From assembly GCA_032718475.1 (NCBI GenBank), contig JAUCBJ010006262.1, forward strand, positions 1-64,000: DNA of 64,000 bases. Reading direction: 5' to 3'. Origin of the DNA: Nemertoderma westbladi (Eukaryota > Xenacoelomorpha > Nemertodermatida > Nemertodermatidae). Of the stretch, positions 1 through 13,800 are shown in pieces. A program made the translations under genes and the position numbers. A model generated the notes under the pieces. The model did no database searches, was not told the DNA's origin, and was given only the letters and a program-made list of their open reading frames with translations. Numbering within the stretch: position 1 is the first letter of the stretch; each line of letters starts with the position of its first letter.

Positions 1-509
1 TTCACTTCAATTCCGTTTACTGTAGTCGAAAAAATGCATATGTCTTGATGAGTTGATTTGCTAGCACAGTAGAATACAAAATCCTCCAAAAATATAAATT
101 GCAACATAGCAACAACTATAGGCTGAATGGGTGGCCATGTCCACAATAAAAATAAGAAAGCTGTGAAAAGATAACATATGATAAACAAAGGCCATCGGAC
201 ATACCAATTATGTTAGTGAGTTGAGTGTGAGGTTATTTCCCTATGAGATTTTAAATGCTTATCTCATAACAAAATTTGTCGATGAGTATTGTCATAGCGA
301 TTATAATAGAGGGTGATAATAATATTATAAGCCAACAACTAAAAAATTCGCAATGGCGATACCAACCAAATATATAATATATTACATATAAGAACTAGGA
401 TATTAATATAATACATAAATAATTAGACCCATTCACCCACATCTAAGTCTCCCATCACTAGTTCAATATTAGTCTTGAGTATTATCAATCATGTCCTGCA
501 AGTACATCA
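1..509. other. AT-rich sequence downstream of the host gene's stop codon
   Basis: No coding signature was found on either strand. It follows the minus-strand stop codon of the astacin/LDLa gene, so it should contain that gene's 3' UTR, but I could not find a clear minus-strand AATAAA signal. Confidence 0.4.
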
Positions 510-640
510 TTAACTGCAGTTCAATTCGTCTGCGTGATTTGGGCAATCCATTATTCCATTGCATGCCCAACCTTCCCTTATACAATGTCCATCGCCACAA
601 TCAAATACTCTTTCCATTGCCAATGAAGTCAGGTTACAGC
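510..640 (-). CDS. Terminal exon of host gene: C-terminal LDLa module and stop codon
   Basis: The minus strand reads a polypyrimidine acceptor (TGTTTTCCAG at 650-641), then 2 nt that complete a codon from the preceding exon, then 42 codons and TAA at 512-510. The product contains FDCGDGHCIREGW...CNGIMDC...DELNC. This is the LDL-receptor class A pattern: six Cys with a closing acidic cluster, although the usual DGSDE is here NHADE. The donor of the exon at 2627 leaves one T, and T plus GC gives Cys, so phase 1 matches phase 1. LDLa modules are extracellular Ca2+-binding, ligand-binding domains. No membrane segment follows, so the protein is probably secreted. Confidence 0.85.
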
Positions 641-1075
641 CTGGAAAACATTATATTGAACAAGTCTGACCAAGTTCCCATTATACTAATTTGTGAAAAT
701 AGAGTATTTAAAATTTACTTTTGTCTTAAAATTGAAAAATATTTGTACTTTGAACAGATGTTGTAAGACCTGAATCAATCTATAACATAATGTATGAGTA
801 ATTTTTTAATTATACTTAAATTTATTCAGTTCATGTTCAACTAGGTAACCCCATTTGTGAACTTGAAATGTATTTGCCATATAGACATAATATATACATA
901 AATGTTACAAAGCACCCCAACACCAAAGATTTTACCGAAATCATTGAGTGAGGGGTGAGAGTATGAGATGTTTACTATGGCCTGGATGGCAGCTAATAAA
1001 TAGCATTGCTAGTAAGCGATACCACCCAGAAAGTGAGAAAATGCATGATGCTGTATATGTGTAAAGATGTAATGC

Positions 1076-1125
1076 GGGGTGGGTGGACGGGAAGGGGGGG
1101 GGGTGGTTAGGGGAGAAAGGCAAAA
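1076..1125 (+). other. G-rich tract
   Basis: Several G runs lie within about 50 bases, including a run of ten G near 1095-1104, preceded by GGGG, GGG and GGG tracts. The strand could in principle form a G-quadruplex. It sits in the 2-kb intron between the last two exons. Confidence 0.4.
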
Positions 1126-1321
1126 AGGGAAATTCATCGATCTCAACTTTATATTATAATATAGTATAATTATTTAGAATAATGTTGAACGAACGCAATA
1201 GAGAGACTAAAGATTTAATAAAGAGTGTATGTATATACTAAACTTAAAATTATACACTGTATGTATGTAAACTGTACTGAAGCTATCGTATAAAGTACAG
1301 TATATATATTTATATTCTATA

Positions 1322-2310
1322 GATTAGAAAGTAAGTAATGTTTGAAGCTTTTGGAAAAGCATTGCTTCGAAGGAGATTGCTTGATAGTTTGAGGAATACT
1401 ATTCCAAATGGTAAGACCGAGATAATTAATAGATCGCTGTGCGATATCTAAGCTAGTGAGGGGGATAATTACCGTGAGCTGATGACCGAGTATGATACTG
1501 ATGAGAGGCTGAGGTCTTTCTAAAAAGTATACCTAAATCTGACAGAGGATTAATCCTATGGGAATATAGGTCGCGCATGAATAGAGCAGTCTGATGTTTA
1601 AATAGACATTGTAAAGAGAGGATATTAAGTGACTTATATAAAGGAGCTGATGAGGCCTGAGAATGGTTGAAGGTCATACAACGGAGTAGTTTGATGATTT
1701 TAATTCTGAGAGTTTTGAGTGTAGTAGGATTAGTACTGCCCCATAGTAGGAGTCCGTAGTGTAATTAGGGGTGGATTAGACTGAAATATAGAGGAAATAT
1801 ATGACGTAGTTTATAGAATAGCCCGAACGTTCTAGAAATTTTCTTAAGAATATATTTAACGTGTGGTTGCCAAGATAACTTATTGTCAACCCAAACTTCA
1901 AGGAATTTTGTGCTGGCTGAGTAATTAATTTTATGATTGTTAATTTGGAGGCCTGGAATTTGGGTCACATCATTAATTATGTTAGAAAATATTGAATTAT
2001 TCATTTTTGGAAAGGTTAAGTGATAAACAGTTGGCCTTTTACCAATCCGAATCGGCAACTTTATTTAGTTGGATATTAGTGTTATAAATGAGTTCGTTAG
2101 AATTCGGGTTGGAATAGTATAGAGTAGTGCCATCTGCGAATAGTGTGGACAATAAGGTTGTTGTAGCATTAGGTAGGTCGTTAATATAAAGTAGAAAAAG
2201 AATAGGAGATAGTACGCTACCTTGCGGTACTCCGCAGAGCAGAGGTTCAAGAGACGAGGTATGGTTATTGATAGAGACCTATTGAAATCTACAGGATAAA
2301 AAACTAGCAA
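1322..2310 (-). pseudogene. Non-LTR retrotransposon relic (RT palm to C-terminus)
   Basis: Minus-strand frames give, in order, a reverse-transcriptase block [20 protein letters not shown] and a catalytic block reading LFADG instead of FADD (2230-2070). Then come a thumb-like block STKFLEVWVDNKLSWQPHVK (about 1900-1850) and a C-terminal block with LGLTIWNSIPQTIK near 1410-1380. These are typical of CR1/Jockey/RTE-type LINEs. The reading frame is broken near 2060 and 1680 and the second catalytic Asp is replaced by Gly, so this copy is dead. It lies in the intron between exons 2627-2845 and 510-640, in the same orientation as the gene. Confidence 0.8.
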
Positions 2311-2626
2311 AGAGTAGGTTAGGAGTACCTAATATAATGTAACAGTATGCATGCATATATGAGTGTATATGCATGCACATATGCCTGCACTAGCCTAGCA
2401 CTATGCATATCATTTATACCCAATTTCTTATGAATTATAGCGTATTTTGTTAATAATTCGGTATACTAAATTAGTCATTGTCCTTTTGAGATGAACAAGT
2501 GATGGGTAGAAGTCCAGGCGATATGGGATGAAAAGTCCAGGACAGCAGACATTTCGCCCCCAGATATTTTTCGGGACTTCTCATCCGTCTTATTATTCTT
2601 ATCATCCGGTCTTACATATTACTTAC

Positions 2627-2845
2627 AATATTTTTCATCCCATTCATCTTCACAAGCCACTCTTCCATTACACGGACCCATTATCAGTCCATTCTCGCAC
2701 ATCTTTAAATATTTATCCGCGATATCATCATAGACACAATTAGTTTCATCGCTTCCATCCCAACAATCATCAACTCCATCACAAAGGGTCCAATCTCCTA
2801 CTTTTGCAAAATTGTCACACATGAAGAATGGGAATACTGTGGATG
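2627..2845 (-). CDS. Penultimate exon of host gene: LDLa and LDLa-like modules
   Basis: The minus-strand acceptor ATTTCAG ends at 2846 and the donor GTAAGT starts at 2626. The exon is 219 nt (2 nt, 72 codons, 1 nt), entering and leaving in phase 1. It encodes a clear LDLa core, CDGVDDCWDGSDETNC, with the DxSDE calcium cage. A shorter Cys-rich piece follows, with CENGLIMGPCNG...CEDEWDEKYC, resembling a second degenerate LDLa. It joins the exon at 46667 (C plus CA gives Pro) and the terminal exon at 640 (T plus GC gives Cys). Its upstream intron is 43.8 kb long. Only four Cys are obvious in the first module, so one disulphide may involve the flanking residues. Confidence 0.85.
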
Positions 2846-3051
2846 CTGAAATACATGAATGCATTATTAAATTAATTAACTAGGAAATCATTAATGCAAG
2901 AATTGACTACATAAATCACAAAGATATTACATACACCAGAATTCATTTGGAAAGTAATTAATTAAACAAATGAATTATTTATTGCATCATGTCATTTGTT
3001 TACGGGTGGTATTTAATTAGCATTCATTGTAATGTACTGGTACCCTATTAA

Positions 3052-4605
3052 CCCTATTAAACCCGGGGGGGGGGTCAATATGACCCCTCCCGTGGTTTTT
3101 TTATTATAAATCTGAAACAAACGCAGTTGGGAATCTGAAATTTTATGACTTTTCCTAAAAATCTATTGTCTTCCTAGTAGTGAAAACCGTTTTCAAAAAT
3201 ATTGGGTACTTTTCGAGTTATAGCACCATTTTTTAACCCTACTTTTGGCACTTTTTTTGAGACGTTTTTTGAAAATTACATTTCATTAAATATGAATTGT
3301 AACATCTCTATTTATTATTTACACCGGTTTTTTGGTGTTAGAAATTTGATGGAATTCATATAAATTGATTTAGAAATTTCAAACTTGTTTTTTTCGGTGG
3401 GTGCAAAATTTTGGTGCCAGCACCAAATTTTGAAATAAGTCAATTTTGTAAATTGATCGTTTGAAACTTGTTTTTTACGCAATTGGGGTTTTTTGGGTTT
3501 CTAGATTCGATGAAATATATACGAGTTGCACCAAGCGTATCAAACTTGTATTTTTCGGTGCTGTGTGCAAATTTTGGTGCAAGCACGAAATTTTGAAAAT
3601 CCATTCAATAGATAAAATTGCTTGTGACAACTTATTTCTTGGGTTTTAGAGGTTTATGGCTGTTCTGAATTCAATGGAAAATATAATTATCGAACTAGAC
3701 ATCTCAAACTTGTATTTTTCGGATTGTGGGTGCAAAATGTGGTGCTAGCACCAAATTTTGAAAACCATCAAATATATCAATTGATTGTGTCACCTTGTTT
3801 CTTGCGTTATATGGGTTTGTGATGGTTCTGAATTCAATGGAATCAGTAAAAATTTCATAAGAGTTCTCAAAATGGTATTTTTCGCCGGTGCGTGAAAATT
3901 GTTGTGCCAGCACCAAATTTTGGAAAATATGCAAATTGATAAGTAGATAGTATCACCTTGTTTCTTGCGTTATACGGGTTTATGAGGGTCCTGAATCCGA
4001 TGGAATCAATAAAAACAGCACTGGACATCGCAAACTTGTACTTTTTGGTGATGGGTACGAAATTTGGTGCTAGCACCAAAATTTGCCAAAAAACGCCGAA
4101 AAATACAAGTAGCAATGATCTGGCATATTAGAAATGTATTCCATTAGAATCAGCGCCCTCGAAAACCTGAAAATGTGAATTTATAGCATCGTATAAGTGA
4201 ATTAAAAATTTTGTGTTCTAACTGAAAAGTGCTGGTTACTTGTTTTTTTCATTTTTTTCCTACGCAGAGAGGACTAAACAGCCATTTATAGTAATCATAT
4301 CATTTTTTAATATTTTCCAATGTATTTTGCACCCCAGAAAACCTGTATTGAAAAATAATTAGCCGAAAATGTAACTTTCAAATTTGGTGAAAATTGTGCA
4401 CTACTTGTAATTTTGGTGCTGCAATATAACCACCCCAGTACATTTTTTTCGAAATTTTTTTTTTCGGTCGGATCCAGACAAGTGATACCTACGTACAAAC
4501 AAAAAATCAGACGTTTTCGTAAATATTTGTAGATTTTAGAGGGGGGGGTCAATATGACCCCCTCCCGGTATTTGTACAACATTTTATAGCCCGGTACTAA
4601 TAGGG
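3052..4605. mobile_element. piggyBac-type MITE with TTAA target duplication
   Basis: TTAA at 3048-3051 and TTAA at 4606-4609 flank termini that begin CCCTATTA and end TAATAGGG, followed inward by CCGGG on both sides. Just inside each end is the palindrome GGGGTCAATATGACCCC (about 3068-3087 and 4545-4562). TTAA duplication and CCC/GGG ends are hallmarks of piggyBac-family transposons. No DDD transposase frame is present in the 1554 bp, so it is non-autonomous. The interior carries about five degenerate copies of a roughly 160-bp unit. Confidence 0.8.
3380..4100. repeat. Degenerate ~160-bp tandem repeats inside the MITE
   Basis: A block with TTTTCGGTG followed by a near-palindrome around GGTGCTAGCACC recurs at about 3391, 3551, 3716, 3872 and 4041 (spacing 156-168). 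Each copy has a TTTTGGTGCNAGCACCAAA-type dyad, so each could form a hairpin. Divergence between copies is considerable, which indicates an old array. Confidence 0.7.
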
Positions 4606-4850
4606 TTAAAGATTAACTAACTTAACCTATAAGAACAGAAGCTCTTAATCTGTTCTGGCACAAATTGCATTATTAGTAAAATTACCAAGACTTTAGTATC
4701 ATAGGTACAGTCACAAATAGTTACGAATACAGTACACAAATAATAAGTCTCCTAATTAAAGAAAGTCTACTTATACAGAAACGAAGACCCTCACTAAATG
4801 AACAAGTCACTTCCTTCCCTCTACATCTGTTTTAGTTACATTATCTACTA

Positions 4851-7800
4851 TATTCTACTGTACTGTATCTATTCTTACAACTCCACTGTACTGTATCTAT
4901 TCTTACTACTCCACTGTACTGTGTCTATTCTTACTACTCCACTGTACTGTGTCTATTCTTACTACTCCACTGTACTGTGTCTATTCTTACTACTCCACTG
5001 TACTGTATCTATTCTTACTACTCCACTGTACTGTATCTATTCTTACTATTCCACTGTACTGTATCTATTCTTACTACTCCACTGTACTGTATCTATTCTT
5101 ACTACTCCACTGTACTGTATCTATTCTTACTACTCCACTGTACTGTGTCTATTCTTACTACTCCACTGTACTGTGTCTATTCTTACTACTCCACTGTACT
5201 GTATCTAATCTTACTACTCCACTGTACTGTGTCTATTCTTACTACTCCACTGTACTGTGTCTATTCTTACTACTCCACTGTACTGTGTCTATTCTTACTA
5301 CTCCACTGTACTGTATCTATTCTTACTACTCCACTGTACTGTGTCTATTCTTACTACTCCACTGTACTGTATCTATTCTTACTACTCCACTGTACTGTAT
5401 CTAATCTTACTACTCCACTGTACTGTATCTAATCTTACTACTCCACTGTACTGTATCTAATCTTACTACTCCACTGTACTGTGTCTATTCTTACTACTCC
5501 ACTATACTGTATCTAATCTTACTACTCCACTGTACTGTATCTAATCTTACTACTCCACTGTACTGTATCTAATCTTACTACTCCACTGTACTGTGTCTAT
5601 TCTTACTACTCCACTGTACTGTATCTATTCTTACTACTCCACTGTACTGTATCTAATCTTACTACTCCACTGTACTGTATCTAATCTTACTACTCCACTG
5701 TACTGTATCTAATCTTACTACTCCACTGTACTGTGTCTATTCTTACTACTCCACTATACTGTATCTAATCTTACTACTCCACTGTACTGTATCTAATCTT
5801 ACTACTCCACTGTACTGTGTCTATTCTTACTACTCCACTGTACTGTGTCTATTCTTACTACTCCACTGTACTGTATCTATTCTTACTACTCCACTGTACT
5901 GTATCTAATCTTACTACTCCACTGTACTGTATCTAATCTTACTACTCCACTGTACTGTGTCTATTCTTACTACTCCACTGTACTGTATCTATTCTTACTA
6001 CTCCACTGTACTGTATCTAATCTTACTACTCCACTGTACTGTATCTAATCTTACTACTCCACTGTACTGTATCTATTCTTACTACTCCACTGTACTGTAT
6101 CTATTCTTACTACTCCACTGTACTGTATCTAATCTTACTACTCCACTGTACTGTATCTAATCTTACTACTCCACTGTACTGTGTCTATTCTTACTACTCC
6201 ACTGTACTGTGTCTATTCTTACTACTCCACTGTACTGTATCTATTCTTACTACTCCACTGTACTGTATCTAATCTTACTACTCCACTGTACTGTATCTAA
6301 TCTTACTACTCCACTGTACTGTATCTAATCTTACTACTCCACTGTACTGTATCTAATCTTACTACTCCACTGTACTGTGTCTATTCTTACTACTCCACTG
6401 TACTGTGTCTATTCTTACTACTCCACTGTACTGTATCTATTCTTACTACTCCACTGTACTGTATCTATTCTTACTACTCCACTGTACTGTATCTATTCTT
6501 ACTACTCCACTGTACTGTGTCTATTCTTACTACTCCACTGTACTGTATCTATTCTTACTACTCCACTGTACTGTATCTAATCTTACTACTCCACTGTACT
6601 GTATCTAATCTTACTACTCCACTGTACTGTGTCTATTCTTACTACTCCACTGTACTGTGTCTATTCTTACTACTCCACTGTACTGTGTCTATTCTTACTA
6701 CTCCACTGTACTGTGTCTATTCTTACTACTCCACTGTACTGTATCTATTCTTACTACTCCACTGTACTGTATCTAATCTTACTACTCCACTGTACTGTGT
6801 CTATTCTTACTACTCCACTGTACTGTATCTATTCTTACTACTCCACTGTACTGTATCTAATCTTACTACTCCACTGTACTGTATCTATTCTTACTACTCC
6901 ACTGTACTGTATCTATTCTTACTACTCCACTGTACTGTGTCTATTCTTACTACTCCACTGTACTGTATCTATTCTTACTACTCCACTGTACTGTATCTAT
7001 TCTTACTACTCCACTGTACTGTATCTATTCTTACTACTCCACTGTACTGTGTCTATTCTTACTACTCCACTGTACTGTATCTATTCTTACTACTCCACTG
7101 TACTGTATCTATTCTTACTACTCCACTGTACTGTATCTATTCTTACTACTCCACTGTACTGTGTCTATTCTTACTACTCCACTGTACTGTATCTATTCTT
7201 ACTACTCCACTGTACTGTATCTATTCTTACTACTCCACTGTACTGTATCTATTCTTACTACTCCACTGTACTGTGTCTATTCTTACTACTCCACTGTACT
7301 GTATCTATTCTTACTACTCCACTGTACTGTATCTATTCTTACTACTCCACTGTACTGTATCTATTCTTACTACTCCACTGTACTGTATCTATTCTTACTA
7401 CTCCACTGTACTGTGTCTATTCTTACTACTCCACTGTACTGTATCTATTCTTACTACTCCACTGTACTGTATCTATTCTTACTACTCCACTGTACTGTAT
7501 CTATTCTTACTACTCCACTGTACTGTGTCTATTCTTACTACTCCACTGTACTGTATCTATTCTTACTACTCCACTGTACTGTATCTATTCTTACTACTCC
7601 ACTGTACTGTATCTATTCTTACTACTCCACTGTACTGTATCTATTCTTACTACTCCACTGTACTGTGTCTATTCTTACTACTCCACTGTACTGTATCTAT
7701 TCTTACTACTCCACTGTACTGTGTCTATTCTTACTACTCCACTGTACTGTGTCTATTCTTACTACTCCACTGTACTGTGTCTATTCTTACTACTCCACTG

Positions 7801-10800
7801 TACTGTATCTATTCTTACTACTCCACTGTACTGTGTCTATTCTTACTACTCCACTGTACTGTGTCTATTCTTACTACTCCACTGTACTGTGTCTATTCTT
7901 ACTACTCCACTGTACTGTGTCTATTCTTACTACTCCACTGTACTGTGTCTATTCTTACTACTCCACTGTACTGTGTCTATTCTTACTACTCCACTGTACT
8001 GTATCTATTCTTACTACTCCACTGTACTGTGTCTATTCTTACTACTCCACTGTACTGTATCTATTCTTACTACTCCACTGTACTGTGTCTATTCTTACTA
8101 CTCCACTGTACTGTGTCTATTCTTACTACTCCACTGTACTGTATCTATTCTTACTACTCCACTGTACTGTATCTATTCTTACTACTCCACTGTACTGTGT
8201 CTATTCTTACTACTCCACTGTACTGTATCTATTCTTACTACTCCACTGTACTGTATCTATTCTTACTACTCCACTGTACTGTGTCTATTCTTACTACTCC
8301 ACTGTACTGTATCTATTCTTACTACTCCACTGTACTGTGTCTATTCTTACTACTCCACTGTACTGTGTCTATTCTTACTACTCCACTGTACTGTGTCTAT
8401 TCTTACTACTCCACTGTACTGTATCTATTCTTACTACTCCACTGTACTGTGTCTATTCTTACTACTCCACTGTACTGTGTCTATTCTTACTACTCCACTG
8501 TACTGTGTCTATTCTTACTACTCCACTGTACTGTATCTATTCTTACTACTCCACTGTACTGTGTCTATTCTTACTACTCCACTGTACTGTATCTATTCTT
8601 ACTACTCCACTGTACTGTATCTATTCTTACTACTCCACTGTACTGTATCTATTCTTACTACTCCACTGTACTGTATCTATTCTTACTACTCCACTGTACT
8701 GTATCTATTCTTACTACTCCACTGTACTGTGTCTATTCTTACTACTCCACTGTACTGTATCTATTCTTACTACTCCACTGTACTGTGTCTATTCTTACTA
8801 CTCCACTGTACTGTGTCTATTCTTACTACTCCACTGTACTGTGTCTATTCTTACTACTCCACTGTACTGTATCTATTCTTACTACTCCACTGTACTGTGT
8901 CTATTCTTACTACTCCACTGTACTGTGTCTATTCTTACTACTCCACTGTACTGTGTCTATTCTTACTACTCCACTGTACTGTGTCTATTCTTACTACTCC
9001 ACTGTACTGTGTCTATTCTTACTACTCCACTGTACTGTGTCTATTCTTACTACTCCACTGTACTGTATCTATTCTTACTACTCCACTGTACTGTATCTAT
9101 TCTTACTACTCCACTGTACTGTATCTATTCTTACTACTCCACTGTACTGTATCTATTCTTACTACTCCACTGTACTGTGTCTATTCTTACTACTCCACTG
9201 TACTGTGTCTATTCTTACTACTCCACTGTACTGTGTCTATTCTTACTACTCCACTGTACTGTATCTATTCTTACTACTCCACTGTACTGTATCTATTCTT
9301 ACTACTCCACTGTACTGTATCTATTCTTACTACTCCACTGTACTGTATCTATTCTTACTACTCCACTGTACTGTGTCTATTCTTACTACTCCACTGTACT
9401 GTGTCTATTCTTACTACTCCACTGTACTGTGTCTATTCTTACTACTCCACTGTACTGTGTCTATTCTTACTACTCCACTGTACTGTGTCTATTCTTACTA
9501 CTCCACTGTACTGTGTCTATTCTTACTACTCCACTGTACTGTATCTATTCTTACTACTCCACTGTACTGTGTCTATTCTTACTACTCCACTGTACTGTGT
9601 CTATTCTTACTACTCCACTGTACTGTGTCTATTCTTACTACTCCACTGTACTGTATCTATTCTTACTACTCCACTGTACTGTGTCTATTCTTACTACTCC
9701 ACTGTACTGTGTCTATTCTTACTACTCCACTGTACTGTGTCTATTCTTACTACTCCACTGTACTGTATCTATTCTTACTACTCCACTGTACTGTATCTAT
9801 TCTTACTACTCCACTGTACTGTGTCTATTCTTACTACTCCACTGTACTGTATCTATTCTTACTACTCCACTGTACTGTGTCTATTCTTACTACTCCACTG
9901 TACTGTGTCTATTCTTACTACTCCACTGTACTGTATCTATTCTTACTACTCCACTGTACTGTATCTATTCTTACTACTCCACTGTACTGTATCTATTCTT
10001 ACTACTCCACTGTACTGTATCTATTCTTACTACTCCACTGTACTGTGTCTATTCTTACTACTCCACTGTACTGTATCTATTCTTACTACTCCACTGTACT
10101 GTGTCTATTCTTACTACTCCACTGTACTGTATCTATTCTTACTACTCCACTGTACTGTGTCTATTCTTACTACTCCACTGTACTGTGTCTATTCTTACTA
10201 CTCCACTGTACTGTGTCTATTCTTACTACTCCACTGTACTGTATCTATTCTTACTACTCCACTGTACTGTGTCTATTCTTACTACTCCACTGTACTGTGT
10301 CTATTCTTACTACTCCACTGTACTGTGTCTATTCTTACTACTCCACTGTACTGTGTCTATTCTTACTACTCCACTGTACTGTATCTAATCTTACTACTCC
10401 ACTGTACTGTGTCTATTCTTACTACTCCACTGTACTGTATCTATTCTTACTACTCCACTGTACTGTGTCTATTCTTACTACTCCACTGTACTGTGTCTAT
10501 TCTTACTACTCCACTGTACTGTGTCTATTCTTACTACTCCACTGTACTGTGTCTATTCTTACTACTCCACTGTACTGTATCTATTCTTACTACTCCACTG
10601 TACTGTGTCTATTCTTACTACTCCACTGTACTGTATCTATTCTTACTACTCCACTGTACTGTGTCTATTCTTACTACTCCACTGTACTGTGTCTATTCTT
10701 ACTACTCCACTGTACTGTATCTATTCTTACTACTCCACTGTACTGTGTCTATTCTTACTACTCCACTGTACTGTATCTATTCTTACTACTCCACTGTACT

Positions 10801-13800
10801 GTGTCTATTCTTACTACTCCACTGTACTGTGTCTATTCTTACTACTCCACTGTACTGTATCTATTCTTACTACTCCACTGTACTGTATCTATTCTTACTA
10901 CTCCACTGTACTGTGTCTATTCTTACTACTCCACTGTACTGTATCTATTCTTACTACTCCACTGTACTGTATCTATTCTTACTACTCCACTGTACTGTGT
11001 CTATTCTTACTACTCCACTGTACTGTATCTATTCTTACTACTCCACTGTACTGTGTCTATTCTTACTACTCCACTGTACTGTGTCTATTCTTACTACTCC
11101 ACTGTACTGTGTCTATTCTTACTACTCCACTGTACTGTATCTATTCTTACTACTCCACTGTACTGTGTCTATTCTTACTACTCCACTGTACTGTGTCTAT
11201 TCTTACTACTCCACTGTACTGTGTCTATTCTTACTACTCCACTGTACTGTATCTATTCTTACTACTCCACTGTACTGTGTCTATTCTTACTACTCCACTG
11301 TACTGTATCTATTCTTACTACTCCACTGTACTGTATCTATTCTTACTACTCCACTGTACTGTATCTATTCTTACTACTCCACTGTACTGTATCTATTCTT
11401 ACTACTCCACTGTACTGTATCTATTCTTACTACTCCACTGTACTGTGTCTATTCTTACTACTCCACTGTACTGTATCTATTCTTACTACTCCACTGTACT
11501 GTGTCTATTCTTACTACTCCACTGTACTGTGTCTATTCTTACTACTCCACTGTACTGTGTCTATTCTTACTACTCCACTGTACTGTATCTATTCTTACTA
11601 CTCCACTGTACTGTGTCTATTCTTACTACTCCACTGTACTGTGTCTATTCTTACTACTCCACTGTACTGTGTCTATTCTTACTACTCCACTGTACTGTGT
11701 CTATTCTTACTACTCCACTGTACTGTGTCTATTCTTACTACTCCACTGTACTGTGTCTATTCTTACTACTCCACTGTACTGTATCTATTCTTACTACTCC
11801 ACTGTACTGTATCTATTCTTACTACTCCACTGTACTGTATCTATTCTTACTACTCCACTGTACTGTATCTATTCTTACTACTCCACTGTACTGTGTCTAT
11901 TCTTACTACTCCACTGTACTGTGTCTATTCTTACTACTCCACTGTACTGTGTCTATTCTTACTACTCCACTGTACTGTATCTATTCTTACTACTCCACTG
12001 TACTGTATCTATTCTTACTACTCCACTGTACTGTATCTATTCTTACTACTCCACTGTACTGTATCTATTCTTACTACTCCACTGTACTGTGTCTATTCTT
12101 ACTACTCCACTGTACTGTGTCTATTCTTACTACTCCACTGTACTGTGTCTATTCTTACTACTCCACTGTACTGTGTCTATTCTTACTACTCCACTGTACT
12201 GTGTCTATTCTTACTACTCCACTGTACTGTGTCTATTCTTACTACTCCACTGTACTGTATCTATTCTTACTACTCCACTGTACTGTGTCTATTCTTACTA
12301 CTCCACTGTACTGTGTCTATTCTTACTACTCCACTGTACTGTGTCTATTCTTACTACTCCACTGTACTGTATCTATTCTTACTACTCCACTGTACTGTGT
12401 CTATTCTTACTACTCCACTGTACTGTGTCTATTCTTACTACTCCACTGTACTGTGTCTATTCTTACTACTCCACTGTACTGTATCTATTCTTACTACTCC
12501 ACTGTACTGTATCTATTCTTACTACTCCACTGTACTGTGTCTATTCTTACTACTCCACTGTACTGTATCTATTCTTACTACTCCACTGTACTGTGTCTAT
12601 TCTTACTACTCCACTGTACTGTGTCTATTCTTACTACTCCACTGTACTGTGTCTATTCTTACTACTCCACTGTACTGTGTCTATTCTTACTACTCCACTG
12701 TACTGTGTCTATTCTTACTACTCCACTGTACTGTGTCTATTCTTACTACTCCACTGTACTGTATCTATTCTTACTACTCCACTGTACTGTGTCTATTCTT
12801 ACTACTCCACTGTACTGTGTCTATTCTTACTACTCCACTGTACTGTATCTATTCTTACTACTCCACTGTACTGTGTCTATTCTTACTACTCCACTGTACT
12901 GTATCTATTCTTACTACTCCACTGTACTGTGTCTATTCTTACTACTCCACTGTACTGTGTCTATTCTTACTACTCCACTGTACTGTGTCTATTCTTACTA
13001 CTCCACTGTACTGTATCTATTCTTACTACTCCACTGTACTGTATCTATTCTTACTACTCCACTGTACTGTGTCTATTCTTACTACTCCACTGTACTGTAT
13101 CTATTCTTACTACTCCACTGTACTGTGTCTATTCTTACTACTCCACTGTACTGTGTCTATTCTTACTACTCCACTGTACTGTGTCTATTCTTACTACTCC
13201 ACTGTACTGTGTCTATTCTTACTACTCCACTGTACTGTGTCTATTCTTACTACTCCACTGTACTGTGTCTATTCTTACTACTCCACTGTACTGTATCTAT
13301 TCTTACTACTCCACTGTACTGTATCTATTCTTACTACTCCACTGTACTGTGTCTATTCTTACTACTCCACTGTACTGTGTCTATTCTTACTACTCCACTG
13401 TACTGTGTCTATTCTTACTACTCCACTGTACTGTATCTATTCTTACTACTCCACTGTACTGTGTCTATTCTTACTACTCCACTGTACTGTATCTATTCTT
13501 ACTACTCCACTGTACTGTATCTATTCTTACTACTCCACTGTACTGTGTCTATTCTTACTACTCCACTGTACTGTGTCTATTCTTACTACTCCACTGTACT
13601 GTGTCTATTCTTACTACTCCACTGTACTGTATCTATTCTTACTACTCCACTGTACTGTATCTATTCTTACTACTCCACTGTACTGTGTCTATTCTTACTA
13701 CTCCACTGTACTGTGTCTATTCTTACTACTCCACTGTACTGTGTCTATTCTTACTACTCCACTGTACTGTATCTATTCTTACTACTCCACTGTACTGTGT

